Positions 49,489 through 58,335 of a stretch of 64,000 nucleotides of DNA are shown piece by piece. The stretch spans positions 1 to 64,000 of the forward strand of contig NZ_JAMXMC010000016.1 of assembly GCF_024055665.1 (NCBI RefSeq), written 5' to 3'. This stretch comes from Ideonella oryzae. Lineage in GTDB: Bacteria > Pseudomonadota > Gammaproteobacteria > Burkholderiales > Burkholderiaceae_C. Each line of letters starts with the position of its first letter. The stretch's first letter is position 1. Both the position numbers and the translations under genes were made by a program. The notes under the pieces were generated by a model. It was given only the letters and a program-made list of their open reading frames with translations. It had not been told where the DNA came from and searched no databases.

Positions 49489-50007
49489 TCAGGAATCCAG
49501 AGCTTCCAGTCGACGGTCGATGTCGGCCCGGAAGCGGTTCACGAACATCAGCGCGCGAACCTGTTGTGCCGCCGCGGCGGCATCGTGGGCTTGGTCGAGC
49601 AGGCGTTCCAGCTCGGCCAGCATGTGTTGTTCTTCAGCGGCCACCTGGCGGTCAAGTGCCTCGACGGCGGCCAGCCCGACAGCCTCGTCCAGCGCCTCGC
49701 GCCATTCCATCTGCTGCATCAGGAAGCTGGCGGGCATGGCCGTGTTGTTCTCGGCGCCCACCTCGACCCCGGCGAGTTCGCACAGATAGCCGCCACGGGC
49801 CAGCGGATCCTTCAGCCGACGGTAGGCTTCATTCACGCGCACCGCCCATTGCATGGCCACCCGCTGGGCGGCGGCCCCCTCGGCCGCAAAGCGGTCGGGA
49901 TGCACTTGGGCTTGCAGTTCACGCCAGCGCTGATCCAGGGCCGCACGGTCCAGCTTGAACCGCCGAGGCAGGCCAAACAGGGTGAAATCGTCGTCTTGCA
50001 GGTTCAT
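49489..50007 (-). CDS. hscB: Fe-S assembly co-chaperone HscB
   Basis: A 172-residue J-protein. The J domain (about 7-75) contains the HPD motif (QAQVHPDRFAAEG); the carboxy half is the three-helix IscU-binding bundle. Its start overlaps the stop of the upstream GNAT gene (ATGA), so those two are translationally coupled. Confidence 0.97.
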   Translation of the reverse strand: MNLQDDDFTLFGLPRRFKLDRAALDQRWRELQAQVHPDRFAAEGAAAQRVAMQWAVRVNEAYRRLKDPLARGGYLCELAGVEVGAENNTAMPASFLMQQMEWREALDEAVGLAAVEALDRQVAAEEQHMLAELERLLDQAHDAAAAAQQVRALMFVNRFRADIDRRLEALDS

Positions 50008-50504
50008 GCCGAGAGTCGCTTTTCGTAGAACACGGACAAACCGTTGTCCGGATAGCCGGCAAACGGTCCCCGACGCGTGTAGCCACAGCGCTCGTACAGA
50101 CGAATCGCCTCGTGCTGGTCGCGTCCGGTCTCCAGCGTTGCAAGGGACAGGCCGGCGGCCAGCAAACGCTGCTCCAGCAGGCTCAGCACCTGCTCGGCAA
50201 TACGGCGCCCGCGGGCGGCCGGTGCCACGAACATGCGCTTGACCTCGCCATAGGGCTGACCGGCGGTGTCGGGCTCACCCGGCATGCGGCGGATGGCCCC
50301 GCAGCCCACCAGGCGCTCGTCCAGTTCCGCCACGAGAAAGTCGACGTCCGGCGCCAGCAACGCCGCCACGTCGAGGATGTGGTTGTCTTCCGGCGCATAC
50401 AGGCCGCCCAGGTAGGCATCCAGCGCATCCAGCAAGGCCACGACCTCGGGACGGTCGGCCCGCTCGGGACGGATGACGAGGGCGGAATCGGAAGACATGG
50501 ACAT
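50004..50504 (-). CDS. GNAT-family N-acetyltransferase embedded in the isc operon
   Basis: A 166-residue GNAT protein. The acetyl-CoA motif A region is VKRMFVAPAARGRRIAEQVL, and the end has YERCGYTRRGPFAGYPDNGL with SVFYEKRL, a pattern seen in small-molecule or ribosomal-protein acetyltransferases. The substrate cannot be read. It lies between iscA and hscB, which are normally adjacent, and overlaps the hscB start (ATGA). ATG 50504 was chosen; ATG 50498 is equally possible. Confidence 0.88.
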   Translation of the reverse strand: MSMSSDSALVIRPERADRPEVVALLDALDAYLGGLYAPEDNHILDVAALLAPDVDFLVAELDERLVGCGAIRRMPGEPDTAGQPYGEVKRMFVAPAARGRRIAEQVLSLLEQRLLAAGLSLATLETGRDQHEAIRLYERCGYTRRGPFAGYPDNGLSVFYEKRLSA

Positions 50505-50601
50505 GCAGAGACAACAAAAAAGCGCGGCCCAGAGGCGCCGCGCCGATGACCTGGGGCCGACATTGTCGGCGAAACCTGAGCCCGTCTGGGCGACAGGGGA
50601 C

Positions 50602-50925
50602 TCAGATGCGGAAGGACTCCCCGCAACCGCAACGGTCCTTCTCGCGCGGATTGTGGAACTTGAAGCCCTCGTTGAGTCCTTCGCGGACAAAGTCCAGCTC
50701 GGTGCCGTCGATGTAGGGCAGGCTCTTGGGATCCACCAGAACCTTCACACCATGCTCTTCGAAGATGATGTCCTCGGGCGCGACTTCATCGGCATACTCC
50801 AGCTTGTAGGCCAGGCCGGAGCAGCCGGTGGTCTTGACGCCCAGACGCACCCCCACCCCTTTGCCACGGCGGCTCAGGTAGCGGGTGACATGCCGGGCGG
50901 CGGCTTCGGTGAGCGTGACAGACAT
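50602..50925 (-). CDS. iscA: Iron-sulfur assembly protein IscA
   Basis: A 107-residue A-type carrier. The three conserved cysteines are Cys35 ([10 protein letters not shown]), Cys99 and Cys101 (DRCGCGESF). It receives 4Fe-4S clusters from the IscU system and passes them to apoproteins. It lies four bases after iscU. Confidence 0.97.
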   Translation of the reverse strand: MSVTLTEAAARHVTRYLSRRGKGVGVRLGVKTTGCSGLAYKLEYADEVAPEDIIFEEHGVKVLVDPKSLPYIDGTELDFVREGLNEGFKFHNPREKDRCGCGESFRI

Positions 50926-50929
50926 GGCT

Positions 50930-51331
50930 TCAGTCCACCTTCTCCGCGCTGGTGGCCTTGGCACGGTAGTCGTCCACCGCGGCCTTGATCGCATCTTCGG
51001 CCAGGATGGAGCAGTGGATCTTCACCGGCGGCAGCGCCAGCTCTTCGGCGATCTGGGTGTTCTTGATCTCCAGCGCCTGGTCCAACGTCTTGCCCTTGAC
51101 CCATTCGGTCACCAGCGAGCTCGAGGCGATGGCCGAACCGCAGCCGTAGGTCTTGAAGCGGGCATCCTCGATCAGGCCGGTGGCCGGGTCGACCTTGATC
51201 TGCAGCTTCATCACGTCGCCGCAGGCCGGTGCACCGACCATGCCGGTGCCCACCGTGTCGTCACCCTTGTCGAAGCTGCCCACATTGCGGGGGTGTTCGT
51301 AGTGGTCGATGACCTTGTCGCTGTATGCCAT
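50930..51331 (-). CDS. iscU: Fe-S cluster scaffold IscU
   Basis: A 133-residue scaffold. Cluster ligands Cys37, Asp39, Cys64 and Cys107 are in place ([29 protein letters not shown]), and the HscA-recognition motif LPPVK is at 100-104. It assembles clusters from IscS-derived sulfur. Confidence 0.98.
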   Translation of the reverse strand: MAYSDKVIDHYEHPRNVGSFDKGDDTVGTGMVGAPACGDVMKLQIKVDPATGLIEDARFKTYGCGSAIASSSLVTEWVKGKTLDQALEIKNTQIAEELALPPVKIHCSILAEDAIKAAVDDYRAKATSAEKVD

Positions 51332-51363
51332 GTTGCTAACTCCTGATCTTCAAGGTGCGGCGC

Positions 51364-52584
51364 TCAGTGCGCGCTCCACTGGATGGATGACAGATCGATG
51401 CCGTCGCGGTACATGTCCCACAGCGGGGACAGCTCACGCAGCTTGGCCACGCGGTCCTTCAGTGTGGCAACGGCGTAGTCGATCTCTTCCTCGGTCGTGA
51501 AACGACCGATGGTCATGCGCAGGGACGAGTGCGCCAGCTCGTCGCTTCGGCCCAGGGCGCGCAGCACGTAGCTGGGCTCCAGGCTGGCCGAGGTGCAGGC
51601 CGAGCCGGAGGACACCGCCAGGCCCTTGACGCCCATGATCAGCGACTCGCCCTCGACATAGTTGAAGGAGATGTTCAGGTTGTGCGGCACCCGGCGGCTC
51701 AGGTCGCCGTTGATGAAGACCTGCTCGATCTCGGTCAGTCCCTTGACCAGGCGCTCGTGCAGCGCACGGATGCGCGGCAGCTCGATGGCCATCTCTTCCT
51801 TGGCGATGCGGAAAGCCTCGCCCATGCCGACGATCTGGTGCGTGGGCAGCGTGCCCGAACGCAGACCGCGCTCATGGCCGCCGCCGTGCATCTGGGCCTC
51901 CAGCCGCACGCGGGGCTTGCGGCGCACGTACAGCGCACCGATGCCCTTGGGGCCATAGCTCTTGTGCGAAGCCAGGCTCATCAGGTCGATGGGCAGGGTC
52001 TTGACGTCGATCTCGACCTTGCCGGTGGCCTGGGCCGCATCCACATGGAAGAGCACGCCGTGCTCGCGGCAGATCGCGCCCAGGGCCGGGATGTCCTGGA
52101 TCACGCCGATCTCGTTGTTCACGAACATGACCGAGGCCAGGATGGTGTCGGGCCGGATGGCGGCCTTGAAGGCCTCCAGGTCCAACAGGCCATCGGGCTG
52201 CACGTCCAGGTAGGTCACCTCGAAGCCCTGGCGCTCCAGTTCACGCATGGGGTCCAGGATGGCCTTGTGCTCGGTCTTGACGGTGATGAGGTGCTTGCCC
52301 TTGTCCTGGTAGAAGTGGGCCGCGCCCTTCAGCGCCAGATTGTCGGATTCGGTCGCACCGCTGGTCCAGACGATCTCACGCGGATCCGCGCCGATCAGGT
52401 CCGCCACCTGCTGTCGAGCCTTCTCCACCGCTTCCTCCGCCTCCCAGCCCCAGGCATGGCTGCGCGACGCGGGGTTGCCGAAGTGCTCCCGCAGCCAGGG
52501 AATCATGGCGTCCACCACGCGGGGGTCCACCGGGGTGGTGGCGCCATAGTCCATGTAGATCGGGAAATGCGGGGTCATGTCCAT
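51364..52584 (-). CDS. iscS: Cysteine desulfurase IscS
   Basis: A 406-residue PLP enzyme that releases sulfur from cysteine as a persulfide. The PLP lysine is Lys208 ([12 protein letters not shown]) and the persulfide cysteine Cys330 ([10 protein letters not shown]). The carboxy end [21 protein letters not shown] matches IscS rather than NifS or SufS. ATG 52584 ([20 protein letters not shown]) was chosen; Met3 is an alternative. It lies 99 bases after iscR. Confidence 0.98.
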   Translation of the reverse strand: MDMTPHFPIYMDYGATTPVDPRVVDAMIPWLREHFGNPASRSHAWGWEAEEAVEKARQQVADLIGADPREIVWTSGATESDNLALKGAAHFYQDKGKHLITVKTEHKAILDPMRELERQGFEVTYLDVQPDGLLDLEAFKAAIRPDTILASVMFVNNEIGVIQDIPALGAICREHGVLFHVDAAQATGKVEIDVKTLPIDLMSLASHKSYGPKGIGALYVRRKPRVRLEAQMHGGGHERGLRSGTLPTHQIVGMGEAFRIAKEEMAIELPRIRALHERLVKGLTEIEQVFINGDLSRRVPHNLNISFNYVEGESLIMGVKGLAVSSGSACTSASLEPSYVLRALGRSDELAHSSLRMTIGRFTTEEEIDYAVATLKDRVAKLRELSPLWDMYRDGIDLSSIQWSAH

Positions 52585-52683
52585 GATGAGTCTTCTTGAT
52601 GGCGCAGCCACGGCCCGCCCATCGGCGGCCGCCCTGCCCTGACGAAACAAGCAGCGTGAAAGAGTGAGAAGGACGCCGTCGAC

Positions 52684-53217
52684 TTACTTGGAAAAGGCGT
52701 TGCCCAGGGCGAACACGGAGTTCGGCGCCGTGACCTTGATCGGCTTGACCACGGGGACCGAGGAAATGGCCCGTTTGACGGGGGCCTCTTCGATGGTCAC
52801 GCCCTTGGCCAGTTGGTCGTCCACCAGCTTGCGCAGGTTGATGGAGTCGAGGTACTCGATCATCTTGGCGTTCAGGTTGGCCCAGAGTTCGTGGGTCATG
52901 CAACGGCCGATGTCGTCGCCCATGCAGTTTTCCTTGCCGCCACAGCCCGTGGCGTCGATGGGCTCGTCCACGGCCACGATGATGTCGGCCACGCTGATTT
53001 CCTCGGCCTTGCGGCCCAGCGAATAACCCCCACCCGGGCCACGGGTGCTTTCCACCAGTTCGTGGCGGCGCAGCTTGCCGAACAGTTGCTCCAGGTAGGA
53101 CAGGGAGATCTGCTGACGCTGACTGATGGCAGCCAGCGCCACCGGCCCATTGGTGGACCGCAGGGCCAGATCGATCATCGCCGTGACGGCGAAACGGCCT
53201 TTGGTGGTCAGACGCAT
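52684..53217 (-). CDS. iscR: Iron-sulfur cluster regulator IscR
   Basis: A 177-residue Rrf2-family regulator. It has an amino-terminal winged helix (MRLTTKGRFAVTAMIDLALR; ISLSYLEQLFGKLRRHELVE) and a 2Fe-2S site formed by Cys92, Cys98, Cys106 and probably His109. E. coli uses Cys92, Cys98, Cys104 and His107, so the last interval is two residues longer here. As holo-protein it represses its own operon when clusters are plentiful. The tail of about 35 residues is not in E. coli. Confidence 0.97.
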   Translation of the reverse strand: MRLTTKGRFAVTAMIDLALRSTNGPVALAAISQRQQISLSYLEQLFGKLRRHELVESTRGPGGGYSLGRKAEEISVADIIVAVDEPIDATGCGGKENCMGDDIGRCMTHELWANLNAKMIEYLDSINLRKLVDDQLAKGVTIEEAPVKRAISSVPVVKPIKVTAPNSVFALGNAFSK

Positions 53218-53332
53218 GTGAATCTCCTGTCAACTCGGTTGGCGATCGGGCTACCGCACCATGCCGCAGCACCGCTGAACAGCGGCCTCGCCACCCCACC
53301 CCCACAAGCAGGGGAAGGGTCAACCCTCGGGC

Positions 53333-53386
53333 TATCCCGAGTGTTTTGGTCGATTATATACGAAGCCGAGTCTTTTAGTCGAGATT
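53333..53386 (-). promoter_or_regulatory. isc promoter with two tandem IscR type-1-like sites
   Basis: On the minus strand TCGACT (53377-53382) and a perfect TATAAT (53353-53358), 18 bases apart, form the promoter. A 25-base match to the IscR type-1 consensus (ATASYYGACTRWWWYAGTCRRSTAT) covers the -35 at 53362-53386, with core CTCGACTAAAAGACTCGG. A second, weaker copy at 53333-53357, with core TCGACCAAAACACTCGG, covers the region just downstream of the -10. Two such sites also control E. coli iscR. Autoregulation by IscR is the clear inference. Confidence 0.75.
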
Positions 53387-53478
53387 GACGGCGACAAGTT
53401 CCCAGCCTCGGTGGCAGACGCAGTTCCAGGGGGCAAAAAGCAAGATCGCCGCCAGCGTGGAGACGCCTCCGCGAACCG

Positions 53479-53952
53479 TCACACGCCCGTCATGGGCAGT
53501 TGGTCCAGAAAGTTCCGGCAAGCCAGCTCGATCATGTCGAGCACCTGCTCAAAACCTTGGGCGCCCCCGTAGTAAGGGTCGGGCACCTCGCGCAGCGGAT
53601 GATCGGGGGCGAAGTCCATCAGCAGACAGACGCGCGACCGCAGCGCAGGGGGACATTGTGCCCTGAGCGCGACCAGATGGCTGCGGTCCAGCGCCAGCAG
53701 CCAGTCGAATTGGGAGAAGTCCGCCAATCCGACCTGTCGGGCTCGCAAGCCACTCAGGTCCAGGCCACGGCGCGCGGCATGGGCCTGCGAACGGTGGTCC
53801 GGCGGCTCGCCCACATGGTAGCCGGCCACCCCGGCGGAGTCGACTTCAATGCGTTCGCCCCAGCCACGCAGGGCCACCTGCTGGCGCAGCACGGCCTCGC
53901 CGGTGGGCGAGCGGCAGATGTTGCCGGTGCAGACGAAGAGAACACGGATCAC
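53479..53952 (-). CDS. Low-molecular-weight protein-tyrosine phosphatase family protein
   Basis: A 157-residue phosphatase with the P-loop CTGNICRS (C-X5-R) near the amino end and the general-acid motif DPYYGG at about residue 125. Members dephosphorylate tyrosine on proteins such as polysaccharide-export kinases, or small substrates. No such kinase is nearby. The start is GTG 53952. It lies 27 bases after uvrB and may be cotranscribed. Confidence 0.93.
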   Translation of the reverse strand: MIRVLFVCTGNICRSPTGEAVLRQQVALRGWGERIEVDSAGVAGYHVGEPPDHRSQAHAARRGLDLSGLRARQVGLADFSQFDWLLALDRSHLVALRAQCPPALRSRVCLLMDFAPDHPLREVPDPYYGGAQGFEQVLDMIELACRNFLDQLPMTGV

Positions 53953-53979
53953 AGGCCCCTCTCCGATCGCGTGCCCGCC

Positions 53980-56103
53980 TCAGGCCTTGGCCGGGAACGG
54001 CACCACATTGCCATCGTGGACCGGTCCCCCGCCGAAAGCCTGCTCGCGCAGCTGCGCCAGCTGGTCCCGCACCCGGGCGGCCTTCTCGAACTCCAGGTTG
54101 CGGGCGTGTTCGAGCATCTGCTTCTCCAGGGCCTTGATGCGCTTGGACAGGTCCTTCTCGGACAAGGCTTCAACCTCGGCCGCCTGCTGGGCCAAGCGCA
54201 AGTCGTCCTGGCCGGACTTGTCTGCCACCACGCCATCGATCATCTCGCGCACCTGCTTGCGGATGCCGCGCGGCACGATGCCGTGGGCCTCGTTGTAGGC
54301 CACCTGCTTGGCCCGCCGCCGCTCGGTCTCGCCCATGGCCTTCTTCATCGACTCGGTGATGCGGTCGGCGTACAGGATGGCCCGCCCGTTCACGTTCCGC
54401 GCGGCGCGGCCAATGGTCTGGATCAGGCTGCGCTCGGCCCGCAGGAAGCCTTCCTTGTCGGCATCCAGGATGGCGACCAGGCTGACCTCGGGAATGTCCA
54501 GGCCCTCGCGCAGCAGGTTGATGCCCACCAGCACGTCGAAGGTGCCCAGGCGCAGGTCGCGGATGATCTCCACCCGCTCCACCGTGTCCACGTCGGAGTG
54601 CAGGTAGCGCACCTTGACGCCGTTCTCGGTGAGGTAGTCGGTCAGCTGCTCGGCCATGCGCTTGGTCAGTGTGGTGATCAGCACCCGCTCGCCCTTGTCC
54701 ACCGTGATCCGGATCTCCTGCAGCACATCGTCCACCTGGTGGGTGGCCGGCCGCACCTCGACCAGCGGATCCACCAGGCCGGTGGGCCGCACCACCTGCT
54801 CGACCACCTGGCCGGCATGGGTCTTCTCATAGTCGGCCGGCGTGGCCGAGACGAAGACGCACTGCCGCATGCGGCGCTCGAACTCGTCGAACTTCAGCGG
54901 CCGGTTGTCCAGCGCGCTGGGCAGGCGGAAGCCATATTCCACCAGCGTGGTCTTGCGGGCCCGGTCGCCGTTGTACATGCCGCCGAACTGGCCGATCAGC
55001 ACATGGCTCTCGTCCAGGAACATCAGCGCGTCGGCGGGCATGTAGTCCACCATGGTCGGTGGCGGCTCACCGGGCTTGGCGCCCGAGAGATGGCGTGAGT
55101 AGTTCTCGATGCCCTTGCAGTGCCCCACCTCCTGCAGCATCTCCAGGTCAAAGCGGGTGCGCTGCTCCAGGCGCTGGGCCTCGACCAGCTTGCCCTCCTT
55201 GACGAAGAAGTCCAGGCGCTCGCGCAGCTCGGCCTTGATGCCTTCGATGGCGGCCAGCACCGTCTCGCGCGGCGTCACGTAGTGGCTGGCCGGATAGATC
55301 ACGAAGCGCGGGATCTTCTGCCGCACCTGACCAGTCAGCGGGTCCAACAGCGCCAGCCCGTCGATCTCGTCGTCGAACAGCTCGATGCGCACCGCCAACT
55401 CGGAGTGTTCGGCCGGAAAGACATCGATGGTGTCGCCCCGCACGCGGAAGGTCCCGCGGCCGAAGTCCATGTCGTTGCGGGTGTACTGCATGCGGATCAG
55501 ATGGGCGATCAGGTCGCGCTGCCCCACCTTGTCGCCCACCCGCACGATCAGCCGCATCTGGGTGTAGTCCTCGGGCTTGCCAATGCCGTAGATAGCGCTG
55601 ACCGAGGCCACCACGATGGTGTCGCGCCGTTCCAGCACGCTCTTGGTGGCCGACAGCCGCATCTGCTCAATGTGCTCGTTGATCGCGCTGTCCTTCTCGA
55701 TGAACAGGTCGCGCTGCGGCACATAGGCCTCGGGCTGGTAGTAGTCGTAATAGCTGACGAAGTACTCCACCGCGTTCTTCGGAAAGAACTCGCGGAATTC
55801 GCTGTACAGCTGTGCGGCCAGTGTCTTGTTGGGCGCAAAGACGATGGCCGGCCGGCCCAGGCGGGCGATCACGTTGGCCATGGTGAAGGTCTTGCCCGAG
55901 CCGGTCACGCCCAGCAGGGTCTGGTAGGCCAAACCGTCCTCAATCCCTTCCACCAGTTGATCGATGGCCGCGGGCTGGTCCCCGGCGGGCGGATAGGGCT
56001 GGAAGAGCTGGAAGGGTGAGCCCGGAAAGCTGACGAACTGCCCCTGGGGGCTCTCTCCAGCGGACTCGGCCTGGGCAGCGGTGACGGCGCTGGCATCGGA
56101 CAT
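53980..56103 (-). CDS. uvrB: Excinuclease ABC subunit B
   Basis: A 707-residue helicase-like DNA damage-verification subunit. Walker A GVTGSGKT, the damage-probing beta-hairpin region [15 protein letters not shown], helicase motifs DESHVLIGQ and QTIGRAARN, and the carboxy-terminal UvrC-binding coiled coil ([20 protein letters not shown]) are present. The first 20 residues are variable. No SOS box of the CTGT-N8-ACAG type was found upstream. Confidence 0.98.
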   Translation of the reverse strand: MSDASAVTAAQAESAGESPQGQFVSFPGSPFQLFQPYPPAGDQPAAIDQLVEGIEDGLAYQTLLGVTGSGKTFTMANVIARLGRPAIVFAPNKTLAAQLYSEFREFFPKNAVEYFVSYYDYYQPEAYVPQRDLFIEKDSAINEHIEQMRLSATKSVLERRDTIVVASVSAIYGIGKPEDYTQMRLIVRVGDKVGQRDLIAHLIRMQYTRNDMDFGRGTFRVRGDTIDVFPAEHSELAVRIELFDDEIDGLALLDPLTGQVRQKIPRFVIYPASHYVTPRETVLAAIEGIKAELRERLDFFVKEGKLVEAQRLEQRTRFDLEMLQEVGHCKGIENYSRHLSGAKPGEPPPTMVDYMPADALMFLDESHVLIGQFGGMYNGDRARKTTLVEYGFRLPSALDNRPLKFDEFERRMRQCVFVSATPADYEKTHAGQVVEQVVRPTGLVDPLVEVRPATHQVDDVLQEIRITVDKGERVLITTLTKRMAEQLTDYLTENGVKVRYLHSDVDTVERVEIIRDLRLGTFDVLVGINLLREGLDIPEVSLVAILDADKEGFLRAERSLIQTIGRAARNVNGRAILYADRITESMKKAMGETERRRAKQVAYNEAHGIVPRGIRKQVREMIDGVVADKSGQDDLRLAQQAAEVEALSEKDLSKRIKALEKQMLEHARNLEFEKAARVRDQLAQLREQAFGGGPVHDGNVVPFPAKA

Positions 56104-56242
56104 GGGGTCTTCCCTTGGTGAACGCGTAAAATCCCGGCACCGGTCGACAGCCGTCGCCCGGGCAATCTGACAGCGTAGCGCATTCGCCGAATCAGCGCCG
56201 ACTGTCCGCATTCACCGCACACATCCTGAACAGGACTTCTCC

Positions 56243-57439
56243 ATGTCGCTCTTCGCTGCCGTCGAAATGGCCCCGCGCGACCCCATCCTGGGTCTGAACG
56301 AACAGTTCAACGCGGACACCAACCCCGCCAAGGTCAACCTGGGCGTGGGGGTCTACTACGACGAGAACGGCAAACTGCCCCTGCTGGCCTGCGTGAAGGC
56401 CGCCGAGACCCAGCTGGTCGAAGCCGCCCGCGCCCGTGGCTATGTGCCCATCGACGGCATTGCCGCCTACGACAAGGCTGTGCAGAACCTGGTCTTCGGC
56501 GAAGGCAGCGAGGTGCTGACCGCCGGCCGCGTGGCCACCGTGCAGGCCCTGGGCGGTACCGGCGGCCTGAAGGTCGGCGCCGACTTCCTGAAGAAGCTCA
56601 ACCCCACCGCCAAGGTGCTGGTGAGCAACCCCAGCTGGGAAAACCACCGCGCGCTGTTCATCAACGCCGGCTTCGAAGTCGACAGCTACCCCTACTACGA
56701 CGCCGCCAAGAAGGGCGTGGACTTCGACGGCATGCTGGCCTGCCTGAACGCCGCGCCTGCCGGCACGGTCGTGGTGCTGCACGCCTGCTGCCACAACCCC
56801 ACCGGCTACGACATCTCCCCCGCCCAGTGGGAGCAGGTCATCGCCGCGGTGAAAGCCCGCAACCTGGTGGCCTTCCTGGACATGGCCTACCAGGGCTTTG
56901 GTGACGGCATCGCCGAAGACGGCGCGGTCGTCGGCCAATTCGTCAAGGCCGGCCTGAGCTTCTTCGTCGCCACCTCCTTCTCCAAGAGCTTCTCGCTCTA
57001 CGGCGAACGCGTGGGCGCGCTGAACGTGGTCTGTGACACCAAGGACGAAACCGCCAAGGTCCTGTCGCAACTGAAGATCGTCATCCGCACCAACTACTCC
57101 AACCCGCCGACCCACGGCGCCCAGGTGGTGGCCACGGTGCTGAGCACCCCCGCCCTGCGGGCCCAGTGGGAAGAAGAGCTGGCCGGCATGCGCAACCGCA
57201 TCAAGGCCATGCGCGCCAAGCTGGTCGAGCGCCTGCAGGCGCAGGGTGTGAAGGGTGACCTGAGCTTCATCACCACCCAGCGCGGCATGTTCAGCTACTC
57301 CGGCCTGAGCAAGCCCCAGATGGAGCGCCTGCGCAGCGAGTTCGGTGTCTACGGCGTTGATTCCGGCCGCATCTGCGTCGCCGCCCTCAACGACAAGAAC
57401 CTCGACTATGTCGCCTCGTCCATCGCCAAGGTGATGTGA
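56243..57439 (+). CDS. Aromatic/aspartate aminotransferase (class I)
   Basis: A 398-residue PLP enzyme. The PLP lysine is in SFSKSFSLYGERVG; the family motifs NLGVGVYYDENGKLP, HACCHNPTGYDIS and the arginine near ALNDKN for the substrate carboxylate follow. It resembles TyrB/AspC, transferring amino groups between aspartate, tyrosine or phenylalanine and 2-oxoglutarate. Divergent from uvrB, a pairing common in Burkholderiales. Confidence 0.95.
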   Translation: MSLFAAVEMAPRDPILGLNEQFNADTNPAKVNLGVGVYYDENGKLPLLACVKAAETQLVEAARARGYVPIDGIAAYDKAVQNLVFGEGSEVLTAGRVATVQALGGTGGLKVGADFLKKLNPTAKVLVSNPSWENHRALFINAGFEVDSYPYYDAAKKGVDFDGMLACLNAAPAGTVVVLHACCHNPTGYDISPAQWEQVIAAVKARNLVAFLDMAYQGFGDGIAEDGAVVGQFVKAGLSFFVATSFSKSFSLYGERVGALNVVCDTKDETAKVLSQLKIVIRTNYSNPPTHGAQVVATVLSTPALRAQWEEELAGMRNRIKAMRAKLVERLQAQGVKGDLSFITTQRGMFSYSGLSKPQMERLRSEFGVYGVDSGRICVAALNDKNLDYVASSIAKVM

Positions 57440-57484
57440 TCGGCCGCTGAGCCAACGGGCGCGGGCCGCGGGAGAATGCCCGCC

Positions 57485-58174
57485 ATGAACCTGCGCCCGC
57501 CCCCGCCGGCCGCGCCCAAGGCGCACCGGCTGATCTACCGCCCGCCTGTGCAAGGCCGGGACTACTGGGTCCTCGACAACGCCCTGCCCGACCCGCTGGC
57601 TGTGCGACAGCGCCTGCTGGCGCGGCAGGATTGGGTGCTGGGTGCGCCCCATCGACCGGAATCCTGGCCGGGTATGCGGGCCCAGCCTGCCCTCACCCCC
57701 GAGGAGCTTGCGCCCCTAGAAGCCTGGGCCCGGCAGCAGACCGGCCAGAAAAAGCTCTTCGCCGTCGGTGCCGGCCTGCAAGGCAGCCAGTTCAACCACA
57801 ACTGCGTGCAACTGGTGGGCGCGGGCGAATCCGGCCCCCGGCCCCATACCGATTCGCGCAAGCTGTGCAAGTACGCGGCCGTGCTGTACCTCAATCCGGA
57901 GGTGCCTGACCATTGCGGCACGGCACTCTACCGGGTGCGTCTGCCCGATGGTTCCTTGGGTGGCAACACCCTGCCTGCCCGCTTCGCCAACTTGGTCGAA
58001 GCCCTGGACAGCCGCTTCGTACCACCCGACCTGTTCGTGCAGGACCTGGCCTTCGACCACCGCTTCAACCGGCTGGTCATGTACAAGGCAGATCTGATCC
58101 ACAGCGCCACGGCCTACTGTGGCAGCACGCTGGAAACCAAGCGCATGACCGTCGTCATGTTCTGGATGGCGTGA
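57485..58174 (+). CDS. DUF6445 family protein, 2-oxoglutarate/Fe(II)-oxygenase-like
   Basis: A 229-residue protein. The region QFNHNCVQLVGAGESGPRPH, followed by TDSRKLCKYAAVLYLNP, contains HTD, and a later His is in YKADLIHSATAYCG. An H-x-D...H arrangement with a beta-strand-rich core fits a cupin-like Fe(II)/2-oxoglutarate dioxygenase, and the length suits the DUF6445 group. Substrate unknown. ATG 57485 has a GGAG ten bases upstream; ATG 57476 is too close to it. Confidence 0.72.
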   Translation: MNLRPPPPAAPKAHRLIYRPPVQGRDYWVLDNALPDPLAVRQRLLARQDWVLGAPHRPESWPGMRAQPALTPEELAPLEAWARQQTGQKKLFAVGAGLQGSQFNHNCVQLVGAGESGPRPHTDSRKLCKYAAVLYLNPEVPDHCGTALYRVRLPDGSLGGNTLPARFANLVEALDSRFVPPDLFVQDLAFDHRFNRLVMYKADLIHSATAYCGSTLETKRMTVVMFWMA

Positions 58175-58232
58175 CGCATTCCCTTCGGGTGAATGCGGAT
58201 GGCAACATCCCCGATGCGCGGCCGGATGTTGC
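58175..58232 (+). terminator. Two tandem hairpins between the DUF6445 gene and phaZ
   Basis: The first stem is CGCATTC/GAATGCG (58175-58197). The second is GCAACATCC/GGATGTTGC, nine pairs, at 58202-58232. Neither is followed by a U-run. They may act as a 3' end for the DUF6445 mRNA or as a structured phaZ leader about 100 bases from its start. Confidence 0.4.
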
Positions 58233-58335
58233 GGTGCACAATGGCGTCTGATTTCCCTGACCTTCCACACTGATCTGGCAGCCTCGGCCAGCCAGACGCC
58301 CCGCCGGCCCGGCCGGCACCACCGCGGAGTGCCTC

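Noticed and set aside
56104-56242. SOS (LexA) box ahead of uvrB
   Set aside because: Segments such as GACAG and CTGTCC are present, but no CTGT-N8-ACAG arrangement could be found.
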